Source: JAGLSB01 sp023135955
Lineage (GTDB): Bacteria; Bacteroidota; Bacteroidia; Bacteroidales; GCA-2748055
Assembly: GCA_030673645.1 (NCBI GenBank)
Contig: DAOVIO010000219.1
Span: 1-5,893, forward strand
DNA: 5,893 bases
Reading direction: 5' to 3'
Shown: one piece after another, positions 1 to 5,769 of the stretch
Layout of the letters: every line of letters begins with the position of its first letter
Numbering within the stretch: position 1 is the stretch's first letter
The notes under the pieces: generated by a model
Databases searched by the model: none
What the model was told of the DNA's origin: nothing
Seen by the model: only the letters and a program-made list of their open reading frames with translations
Program-made: the position numbers and the translations under genes

Positions 1-1346
1 ACCGTCTTGACATTCACAAACTCACGAATTCCTTCTACAGAGAGTTCTCTTCCATAACCAGATTTTTTAACACCTCCAAAGGGCAATCTAGGATCCGATT
101 TAACCATAGAATTCACAAAAACTGAACCTTCTTGTGCATTTTCAATGAAAAAATCAGCCGTTTCCTTAGATCGGGTGAAAAGATTCAGCCCGAGACCAAA
201 TTCTGATTGATTAGAGAGCTCTAATGCTTCTTCTTTCGATTTCACTTTTGTAACAGCATATACCGGCCCGAATAATTCCTCATCAAATGCTGGCATACCA
301 GGTTTAACATCCAGTAAAATTGCAGGTTCATATTTTGCACCATCACTTTGTCCGCCATAGATTAAGTTGGCACCCAATTCTATCGACTTTTGCACTTGCA
401 TATCCAGAGCATCGACTGCCTGAGATGAAGAAAGTGGTCCCATCTTAGTTTCATCCAATGTTGGATCACCTACTTTATAAACTAAAATCTTTTCTTTTAA
501 TTTCCTGATAAATTCATCATGAATTTCCTCTTCAAGAATGAATCGCTTTGCTGCAATACAACTTTGACCGGCATTTAACAAGCGTGCGATTAAAGAAACC
601 TCTACTGCCTTTTCAATATCCGCATCATTCAATACAACAAAAGCATTATTACCACCTAGCTCCAAAACACATTTCTTAATATTCTTCCCAGCTACTTCCG
701 CCACAGATGCTCCGGCAAATTCGCTTCCTGTTAATGTAATTGCTTTTACTACTGAATTCTCGATAATTGCTGCAACTGCTCCTGACTTAACCGCAAGATT
801 CTGAAATACACCGTCTTCAAATCCCGCATTCAAAAAGACCTCTTCGATTTTCTTTGCTGAAAGTTGAACATTTGAAGCATGTTTAAGAAGAACAATATTC
901 CCGGCCATAAGAGCTGGAGCCGCAAATCTGAATACTTGCCACAGTGGAAAATTCCAGGGCATAACAGCCAATATGGTTCCAAGAGGCTCATATTTTACAT
1001 AACTTAAACTTGCATCTGTAGAAACATCTTTGCTGCTAAGAAATTCTTCGGCATGTTCAGCATAATATTCGCAAACCCAGGCGCATTTTAATACTTCAGC
1101 AACAGATTCTGTTATAGCCTTCCCCATTTCTTTTGTAATGATTTCTGCAAGCTCTTTTGAGTCGGTTCTTAATATCTCTGCAACTTTAAATAATCTTTCC
1201 GAGCGATAAGAATATTCACTTTTCCTGTAAATCTGATAAACTTCTGCTGCTTTATTTAATCTTACTTGTATATCCTCCTGACTTAATTCAGGCAATTCAC
1301 TAATTGTCTTCCCGGTAAATGGATTGATAGAATTAAAATTTGCCAT
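1..1346 (-). CDS. NAD(P)-dependent aldehyde dehydrogenase, succinate-semialdehyde dehydrogenase type (3' end cut by window)
   Basis: This gene oxidises an aldehyde to its carboxylate with NAD(P)+ in the cytoplasm; the closest family I recognise is succinate-semialdehyde dehydrogenase of the short Sad/GabD1 type (about 455-462 residues). The frame is open for 448 codons from ATG at 1346 and runs off the left edge in an F-V-N-V-K-T segment, so only about 6-12 residues are missing. Visible signature residues are the oxyanion Asn132 in PWNFPLW, Lys155 in LLKHASN, Glu229 in LELGGNN and catalytic Cys263 in NAGQSCIAAKRF (codon 558-560), then ELFGPVYAV and PFGGVKKSGYGREL near the end. The KHASN motif resembles that of NADP-preferring family members, so NADP+ use is possible. 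It lies 71 bp behind the SDR gene, with no promoter of its own seen, so it is probably co-transcribed. No Shine-Dalgarno sequence precedes the start. The family is certain; the substrate is inferred. Confidence 0.93.
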   Translation of the reverse strand, partial: MANFNSINPFTGKTISELPELSQEDIQVRLNKAAEVYQIYRKSEYSYRSERLFKVAEILRTDSKELAEIITKEMGKAITESVAEVLKCAWVCEYYAEHAEEFLSSKDVSTDASLSYVKYEPLGTILAVMPWNFPLWQVFRFAAPALMAGNIVLLKHASNVQLSAKKIEEVFLNAGFEDGVFQNLAVKSGAVAAIIENSVVKAITLTGSEFAGASVAEVAGKNIKKCVLELGGNNAFVVLNDADIEKAVEVSLIARLLNAGQSCIAAKRFILEEEIHDEFIRKLKEKILVYKVGDPTLDETKMGPLSSSQAVDALDMQVQKSIELGANLIYGGQSDGAKYEPAILLDVKPGMPAFDEELFGPVYAVTKVKSKEEALELSNQSEFGLGLNLFTRSKETADFFIENAQEGSVFVNSMVKSDPRLPFGGVKKSGYGRELSVEGIREFVNVKT

Positions 1347-1397
1347 ATCATTTATTTTTACTCAATAGAACAATAATAAATCTCAGAAGTCCAGGGT

Positions 1398-1425
1398 GAG
1401 TATATCTATTTCTATAATTATACTC
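1398..1425 (-). repeat. Intercistronic inverted repeat overlapping the SDR stop codon
   Basis: GAGTATA (1398-1404) and TATACTC (1419-1425) form a perfect 7-bp inverted repeat. Three more inner pairs (1407-1409 with 1414-1416) can form after two mismatches, leaving a 4-nt loop. In the leftward transcript the stem covers the last two codons and the stop codon of the SDR gene. No U-tract follows, so it is not a standard intrinsic terminator. It could affect mRNA stability or the SDR/aldehyde dehydrogenase ratio, or be chance in AT-rich DNA. Confidence 0.4.
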
Positions 1426-2242
1426 CACTAAAAAAATTAAACCCACCATCGACAGGTAGAATCACACCTGTTACAAAAGATGCAGATCTTCCAGACAAAT
1501 ATAAAACAGCACCAATTAATTCATCAGCTTCTCCAAATCTGCCTATGGGAGTATTTTGTATTACAAGATTTCCCCTTTCGGTGTATGACCCATCCTCGTT
1601 TATAAGAAGAGCTCTGTTCTGATCGCCGATAAAGAATCCGGGGGCTATGGCATTAACTCGTATCTTATCTCCGTATTTTCTTCCCATTTCCATTGCCATC
1701 CATTGAGTGAAATTCGAAACAGCAGCTTTGGCAGCTGAGTATCCTAATACTCTTGTCATTGACTTCATAGCAGCCATTGAGGAAATATTCAGAATCGAGC
1801 CGCTATTTTGCTTTGCCATTATTTTCCCAACCACCATTGAAGGGAGTACCGTTCCTTTAAAATTTAGATCTGTTACTTTATCGAGATCCTCAATTTTTAA
1901 GTCGAAAATTTCCTGATCAGGATTTATTGTTGCTCCCGGCATGTTTCCTCCGGCAGCATTGATTAAAATATCTATTTTAGAATGGCTCTTCAATATTTCG
2001 CTGCAAGCCTTCTCTATAGAAGAAGTATCCAACACATTCATAACGATTACGCTGGCATCTCCTCCAGTTGAATTAATTGCTGAAGAATTTGCATTGGCAT
2101 TTTCCTCCCGAATATCAGCCAAAACTACACGAACACCCGCTTTTGAAAGTCCAAAACCAATAGCACCGGCAAGGACACCTCCGCCCCCGGTAATAAGAGC
2201 AGTTGCTCCTTTTAACTGAAAAAGATCATCAATATATGTCAT
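1418..2242 (-). CDS. Short-chain dehydrogenase/reductase, UxuB/YjmF-like (D-mannonate oxidoreductase-like)
   Basis: A 274-residue classical SDR, presumably a soluble NAD(H)-dependent oxidoreductase with a Rossmann fold. The nucleotide-binding motif is the variant TGGGGVLAG at residues 18-26. Asp43 at the end of strand beta-2 (LADIRE) points to NAD rather than NADP. NAAGG is at 95-99, and the active-site set is Asn127, Ser155, Tyr168 and Lys172 (YSAAK). The C-terminal stretch PIGRFGEADEL, then SFVTGVILPVDGGF and a terminal SGV, resembles the SDR-type fructuronate reductase (D-mannonate oxidoreductase) group of B. subtilis YjmF, about 278 residues. That enzyme interconverts D-fructuronate and D-mannonate in hexuronate breakdown. 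No mannonate dehydratase or kinase gene is visible; instead it is paired with a downstream aldehyde dehydrogenase, so another hydroxy/keto substrate is possible. ATG at 2242 is about 24 nt from a predicted transcription start; no Shine-Dalgarno sequence is present. Confidence 0.9.
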   Translation of the reverse strand: MTYIDDLFQLKGATALITGGGGVLAGAIGFGLSKAGVRVVLADIREENANANSSAINSTGGDASVIVMNVLDTSSIEKACSEILKSHSKIDILINAAGGNMPGATINPDQEIFDLKIEDLDKVTDLNFKGTVLPSMVVGKIMAKQNSGSILNISSMAAMKSMTRVLGYSAAKAAVSNFTQWMAMEMGRKYGDKIRVNAIAPGFFIGDQNRALLINEDGSYTERGNLVIQNTPIGRFGEADELIGAVLYLSGRSASFVTGVILPVDGGFNFFSGV

Positions 2243-2271
2243 ATCTAAGAATTAATTATTTTTGTTAGAAT

Positions 2272-2302
2272 CAAAGATACAAATCTAATAAGATAAGACA
2301 AT
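2272..2302 (-). promoter_or_regulatory. Bacteroidota-type promoter of the SDR-aldehyde dehydrogenase operon
   Basis: Read on the minus strand, TATCTTTG (2279 to 2272) is a perfect match to the Bacteroidota -7 consensus TAnnTTTG. Exactly 19 nt upstream is ATTG (2302 to 2299), matching three of four bases of the -33 element TTTG. Transcription would begin near 2266, giving a leader of about 24 nt before the ATG at 2242. The motif match and spacing are seen in the sequence; activity is inferred. Confidence 0.65.
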
Positions 2303-2323
2303 ACAGTTATTTTTATACAGGAA

Positions 2324-2363
2324 AATAGATATTTAGTTTGTGTTATAAATCTATTAAAAATAG
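2324..2363. repeat. AT-rich inverted repeats in the divergent intergenic region
   Basis: AATAGAT (2324-2330) and ATCTATT (2349-2355) are perfect inverted repeats separated by 18 nt. CTATT (2351-2355) also pairs with AATAG (2359-2363) across three A residues. They lie between the leftward operon and the rightward helicase gene, where a regulator could bind. In sequence this AT-rich such repeats can easily arise by chance. Confidence 0.25.
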
Positions 2364-2381
2364 AAAAATAGCCAACATACT

Positions 2382-2411
2382 TTTTACTGAGAAATAAATT
2401 TCTTAATTTTA
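2382..2411 (+). promoter_or_regulatory. Weak candidate promoter for the helicase gene
   Basis: TAATTTTA (2404-2411) matches TAnnTTTG except for the final G. It is preceded after 18 nt by TTTT (2382-2385), which approximates the -33 TTTG. Transcription would start near 2418, giving a leader of about 41 nt. An alternative is TTAGTTTG at 2333-2340, which has one mismatch at position 2 and would give a longer leader. Neither is strong. Confidence 0.25.
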
Positions 2412-2458
2412 TAAAAAACAACCCCGCATATTTTATTGATAATTTAAAACTGACCAAC

Positions 2459-4924
2459 ATGACGGGGGAAAACACACAATTAGATTTAGCTGAGAAGTTC
2501 ACACTGTATACTGGAAGAAATATCTTCCTTACAGGTAAAGCAGGAACAGGAAAGACCACCTTTCTTCATCACTTAAAGACCATTTCTTCAAAACGGATAA
2601 TTATTGTAGCTCCAACAGGTGTGGCTGCTATAAATGCTGGAGGAGTCACCATTCACTCTTTTTTTCAGATGCCTTTCGGCCCGATAATTCCTGACACAGA
2701 TATCCATAAAAGGAATGAAAAAAGCAAGTCTGAAAGATTTCAACACAGATTCAGCAAGCAAAAAATTAATATCATAAAAAGCCTTGACTTGCTGGTTATT
2801 GATGAGATAAGTATGGTGAGAGCTGATTTGCTTGATGGCATAGATAGTGTTCTTAGGAGATACAGAGACCGGAACAAAGCTTTTGGCGGTGTCCAGTTAC
2901 TTCTTATTGGTGATTTACAACAATTGGCACCGGTTGTTAAGAATGATGAATGGGAATTACTAAAAAATTATTATGAAACGGCATTTTTCTTTAGTAGCAG
3001 GGCACTTAAAAAAGGAAATTACATTACTATTTTGCTTGAAAAAGTTTATAGACAAAGCGATCAAAAATTTCTGGATATTCTAAATCTGGTTAGGAATAAT
3101 AAAATCGATCAGCAAAATCTGGATGAGCTTAATAAAAGATATATTCCGGGATTTATTGAAAAAGAGGCAGAAGGATATATTATTCTCACAACACATAATA
3201 ATCAAGCCAAGAGTATAAATCAAGATCGCTTAAGAAAGTTAAATGCAGATTCTGTTATAATGACTGGACTTATCGAAGGTGATTTTCCGGAGTACTCCTA
3301 CCCCACTGATATTGAACTAGAATTAAAAGAAGGCGCACAAGTGATGTTTGTTAAAAATGATCCTAATCCTGATAAACAATTTTATAATGGCAAAATAGGA
3401 ATCATTGAAGAAATTGAGGAAGACATTATTTGGGTTAAATGTGAAGATGAGGACAATTTGATTGAAGTAGTACCACTTGAATGGGAGAATATTAAATATT
3501 CAATTGACAGTGATACTAAGGAAATTTCTGAGAATGTTACAGGTCGATTCATTCAACATCCATTGAAGTTAGCTTGGGCAATTACCATTCATAAGAGTCA
3601 GGGACTTACATTTGAGAAAGCTATAATTGATGCTAGTGCTGCTTTTACTCACGGACAAGTTTATGTTGCGTTGAGTCGCTGCAAAAGTCTGGAGGGCATG
3701 GTGCTCAATTCACCATTAAGGCCTGATTGTTTTATCAATAATAGTCAAGTTTATGGCTTCACAAAAAGTGCCGAAGAAAATCAACCTACTACTGACATTC
3801 TCATGTCTTCAAGATTAGCTTTTGAAAAGGAATTGCTACTGGAATTATTTTCATTTCAGAAGATTAACTATAGTATAAGTCATTTCCTTCAACTTTCTGA
3901 ATCACATTCTGCCAGTTTGGTTGGGAAAATCGACGAAAAGCTTAGAGATATAAAATCGAAATTTCAGCAGGAAATTATTTCGGTACAGGATAAGTTTCTT
4001 ACACAACTTCAGCATTTATCCCAAAAGAAAATAAGCATAGTTGATAATTTGGAATTACAAGACAGAATTAAAAAGGCAGCTCACTATTATTTTGAAAAAA
4101 TATCTGCTTATTTAGTTTCAATAGATGAAATTAAAATAGAGACAGATAATAAGGAAGTTAAAAAGCTCGCGAATGAATCCTTAGGGAAATTATATCTTAA
4201 TTTTCATAAAAAGAATCTTTGTCTTCAAAGCTGCACAGAAGGTTTTAAAGTGGAAGAATTTCTATCTGTCAAAGCAAAAGCAGAGATGGAGGAAGCTCCA
4301 AAGTGGAAAGCTAAAAAAGTAGTAGCAACTGATCTGTCAGATGAAATCAGAAATCCTCAATTATATGCAGAATTAATAAAGTTCAGAAATAAAATTGCTG
4401 AAGAGGAAGGTCTTTCGCATTATATGGTAATCCATGTCAAAACTCTGATAAACCTTTCCAACCATCAGCCATCAACCTTAAAAGAACTGGGAATGATAAA
4501 GGGTGTTGGACAGAAGAAAATTGATTTATATGGAAGTCAGCTATTAGACATTATCTCAAGATTCAAGAATGATTCATTAAAGTTTGAAGCAAAAGAGGTT
4601 GAATCTGTCAAAAAGAAAAAAGAGCCCAAGGTTGATAGTGCATTAATAAGTTTGGAAATGTTTTTAGAAGGAAAAACAGAAGAGGAGATAGCCAAAGAAA
4701 GAAACTATGCTGTTACAACTATTGAAGGACATTTAGCAAAAAAGATAGCGAGTGGGGAATTGGATGTTAAGAAACTTGTTGGGGAGAAAGAATTAGAGTT
4801 AATAATGAATTACTTTAAAAAGGCAGAAAACAGACTAATAACTCCAGCTAAGGAAAGTTTAGGAGAAAGATATAGTTACAGGGAAATTAAATATGTACAA
4901 AAATATATGGAGTATTTGGAATAG
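2459..4924 (+). CDS. Pif1/RecD2-like SF1B DNA helicase with C-terminal HRDC and helix-turn-helix domains
   Basis: An 821-residue ATP-dependent DNA helicase, presumably a cytoplasmic genome-maintenance factor. Superfamily 1B motifs appear in order: Walker A GKAGTGKTT (26-34), motif Ia APTGVAA (51-57) with TIHSFF (64-69), Walker B LLVIDEISMV (111-120; Asp115, Glu116), motif III GDLQQLAPV (151-159) and motif IV around VYRQSD (196-201). An SH3-like 2B insertion lies at roughly 285-360, then HKSQG (378-382) and motif VI YVALSRC (402-408). About residues 440-630 are Lys/Glu-rich and helical, probably partly coiled coil, with no family I recognise. An HRDC domain follows (about 632-702, with the GVGQKK turn), then a RecQ-type C-terminal helix-turn-helix (about 726-815; EGKTEEEIAKERNY, TTIEGHL). 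HRDC and this HTH are usually found on RecQ helicases, which suggests DNA-structure binding; substrate and polarity cannot be read from the sequence. No Shine-Dalgarno sequence precedes the ATG; no better start is seen. Confidence 0.92.
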   Translation: MTGENTQLDLAEKFTLYTGRNIFLTGKAGTGKTTFLHHLKTISSKRIIIVAPTGVAAINAGGVTIHSFFQMPFGPIIPDTDIHKRNEKSKSERFQHRFSKQKINIIKSLDLLVIDEISMVRADLLDGIDSVLRRYRDRNKAFGGVQLLLIGDLQQLAPVVKNDEWELLKNYYETAFFFSSRALKKGNYITILLEKVYRQSDQKFLDILNLVRNNKIDQQNLDELNKRYIPGFIEKEAEGYIILTTHNNQAKSINQDRLRKLNADSVIMTGLIEGDFPEYSYPTDIELELKEGAQVMFVKNDPNPDKQFYNGKIGIIEEIEEDIIWVKCEDEDNLIEVVPLEWENIKYSIDSDTKEISENVTGRFIQHPLKLAWAITIHKSQGLTFEKAIIDASAAFTHGQVYVALSRCKSLEGMVLNSPLRPDCFINNSQVYGFTKSAEENQPTTDILMSSRLAFEKELLLELFSFQKINYSISHFLQLSESHSASLVGKIDEKLRDIKSKFQQEIISVQDKFLTQLQHLSQKKISIVDNLELQDRIKKAAHYYFEKISAYLVSIDEIKIETDNKEVKKLANESLGKLYLNFHKKNLCLQSCTEGFKVEEFLSVKAKAEMEEAPKWKAKKVVATDLSDEIRNPQLYAELIKFRNKIAEEEGLSHYMVIHVKTLINLSNHQPSTLKELGMIKGVGQKKIDLYGSQLLDIISRFKNDSLKFEAKEVESVKKKKEPKVDSALISLEMFLEGKTEEEIAKERNYAVTTIEGHLAKKIASGELDVKKLVGEKELELIMNYFKKAENRLITPAKESLGERYSYREIKYVQKYMEYLE

Positions 4925-4963
4925 TTGAAGTGTATTGCCGAATAAAAATGAAGGAGAGAAAAA

Positions 4964-5001
4964 TTGATAATCGAGAAAGCTCACAAATCCCAGATTATTA
5001 A
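4964..5001 (+). repeat. Weak inverted repeat downstream of the helicase gene
   Basis: TTGATAATC (4964-4972) can pair with GATTATTAA (4993-5001) over nine positions including one G-U, with a 20-nt loop. It starts 39 bp after the helicase stop codon and ends just before the left REP-like unit. The stem is AT-rich and no T-run follows, so a terminator role is doubtful. Apart from this stem I see nothing convincing in 4925-5004. Confidence 0.2.
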
Positions 5002-5004
5002 TTC

Positions 5005-5035
5005 TAGACCTGCGATGTTTATAGACCTCCGAGGT
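5005..5035 (+). repeat. REP-like two-module palindromic unit, left copy
   Basis: The unit consists of ACCTGCGATGT (5008-5018), spacer TTATAG (5019-5024) and ACCTCCGAGGT (5025-5035). The second module is a near-perfect palindrome around one central base; the first is a decayed version with T in place of G at its ninth base. Each module is preceded by TAG, so two 14-bp sequences (5005-5018 and 5022-5035) repeat with a 17-bp period and differ at only two positions. It ends 25 bp before the transposase gene. It matches the right copy (5736-5763) in 23 of 28 positions and in the same orientation. Confidence 0.8.
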
Positions 5036-5046
5036 TGAAAAAAGAA

Positions 5047-5052
5047 AAGGAG
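5047..5052 (+). promoter_or_regulatory. Strong Shine-Dalgarno site of the transposase gene
   Basis: AAGGAG lies 8 nt before ATG 5061, an optimal spacing, and supports that start. The other starts in the window (1346, 2242, 2459) lack such a site, which is the usual state in Bacteroidota, so this gene stands out. Confidence 0.7.
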
Positions 5053-5060
5053 AAAATATT

Positions 5061-5675
5061 ATGGCTATTGAACCAAATCCATTAAAATTTGATAAATACT
5101 ATCATATTTATAACAGAGGAATAAATTCATGTGAAATCTTTAGAGAAGATGATAATTATCAACACTTTAAAAAACTTCTTATAAAATATATGCTACCGGT
5201 AGCAAACTGCTACGCCTGGGTTTTTATGAAAAATCATTTTCATCTGTTAATAAAGGTACATAAAGAAGATCAAGTATTGAGTTATCAGAAAATTCAGGAA
5301 TTAAAAACGCTTGAAGCGAAAAATCGTATTCATATGCAATTCTCCAATATGTTCAATGCATATGCAAAATCGTTTAATAAACGTTACGAAAGAACAGGAA
5401 GTTTATTTGAAAACAGGTTTCGCAGAAAGGAAGTAGATGACACTGATTATCTTAGAGATATCATTGTTTATATTCATAACAATCCTGTGAAACACAGGTT
5501 CTGCCAACATCCTATTGAGTATCCCTGGAGCAGTTATGATGAATATCTTGAAAAGGATCCCAGATTACAATTTGGTTCTGAAGCAAAAGTGCTTTTCAAG
5601 AACCACTTGGAATATAAAGAATTACACTTTGATGGACTAAATGAGTCCAAAATTGCAATAGATTGGGAATTTTAA
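5061..5675 (+). CDS. REP-associated tyrosine transposase (RAYT), Y1/HUH family
   Basis: A 204-residue single-domain endonuclease/transposase of the IS200/IS605-related Y1 superfamily. RAYTs cut and rejoin single-stranded DNA at REP palindromes through a 5'-phosphotyrosine intermediate. Diagnostic features are an N-terminal YYHIYNRG strand (13-20), the metal-binding His-x-His in MKNHFHLLIKV (His59 and His61, codons 5235-5243), the RTGSLFENRFR segment (111-121) and YIHNNPVKH (137-145). By comparison with the E. coli RAYT, whose nucleophile is Tyr115 in a similar Y-I-x-x-N-P-V segment, the nucleophile here should be Tyr137 (codon 5469-5471). WSSYDEY near 171-177 is also typical. All key residues are present, so the enzyme appears intact. 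REP-like units lie 25 bp upstream and 60 bp downstream. The gene is 136 bp after the helicase with its own ribosome-binding site and is probably not part of a helicase operon. Confidence 0.93.
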   Translation: MAIEPNPLKFDKYYHIYNRGINSCEIFREDDNYQHFKKLLIKYMLPVANCYAWVFMKNHFHLLIKVHKEDQVLSYQKIQELKTLEAKNRIHMQFSNMFNAYAKSFNKRYERTGSLFENRFRRKEVDDTDYLRDIIVYIHNNPVKHRFCQHPIEYPWSSYDEYLEKDPRLQFGSEAKVLFKNHLEYKELHFDGLNESKIAIDWEF

Positions 5676-5733
5676 TTTTGGGGTGATTTGAGTGTTAAAA
5701 TGAATTTGGATAAATGAAATATTTTTTTATTTT

Positions 5734-5763
5734 AAACCTCGTAGGTTTATAGACCTCAGAGGT
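5734..5763 (+). repeat. REP-like two-module palindromic unit, right copy
   Basis: The unit comprises ACCTCGTAGGT (5736-5746), spacer TTATAG (5747-5752) and ACCTCAGAGGT (5753-5763). The first module extends to a 6-bp stem (5734-5739 with 5743-5748) around CGT; the second is a palindrome with one central base. The whole 28-bp unit can alternatively fold as one hairpin, pairing 5736-5740 with 5759-5763 and 5743-5746 with 5753-5756. It sits 60 bp after the transposase stop and 6 bp before the stop codon of the convergent partial gene, the usual intergenic location for REP sequences. No U-tract follows on either strand. Confidence 0.8.
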
Positions 5764-5769
5764 GGGGTG

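Larger units (their letters stand above)
5005..5763 (+). mobile_element. RAYT/REP unit: Y1 transposase gene bracketed by REP-like repeats
   Basis: The element comprises a left REP-like unit, a Y1/HUH transposase gene and a right REP-like unit in direct orientation, about 0.76 kb in total. This is the arrangement described for REP-associated tyrosine transposases, where the encoded protein recognises and processes the neighbouring palindromes. No target-site duplication or other terminal repeat is visible, as expected for single-strand HUH transposition. The exact ends cannot be fixed from one copy, and it may be a resident domesticated gene rather than an active element. Confidence 0.65.

Noticed and set aside
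1707..2219. Plus-strand open frames of about 69 and 92 codons antisense to the SDR gene.
   Set aside because: They lie wholly inside a well-supported SDR gene on the other strand, show no family motifs and have no ribosome-binding site.
2245..2559. Minus-strand open frame of about 104 codons across the divergent intergenic region.
   Set aside because: It overlaps the helicase start and its Walker A codons as well as the leftward operon's promoter, and its hydrophobic translation looks like AT-rich read-through rather than a protein.
4948..5038. Mini-ORFs between helicase and transposase: ATG at 4948 (17 codons) and TTG at 4964 (24 codons) behind an AAGGAG at 4951-4956.
   Set aside because: Both are very short; the second reads through the palindromic repeat, and nothing supports their translation beyond a purine-rich stretch.
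5668..5701. AT-only stem (5669-5675 with 5695-5701) just after the transposase stop.
   Set aside because: Seven A-T pairs with a 19-nt loop are expected by chance in this composition and there is no run of T directly after it.
5005..5763. CRISPR-like array, because of the short repeated palindromes.
   Set aside because: There are only two units, about 700 bp apart with a gene between them, and no spacer pattern or cas genes. RAYT/REP explains them better.
5734..5763. Right palindromic unit as an intrinsic bidirectional terminator.
   Set aside because: No U-tract follows the hairpins on either strand; the T-rich stretch at 5721-5733 lies on the wrong side for the plus strand and reads as A-rich on the minus strand.
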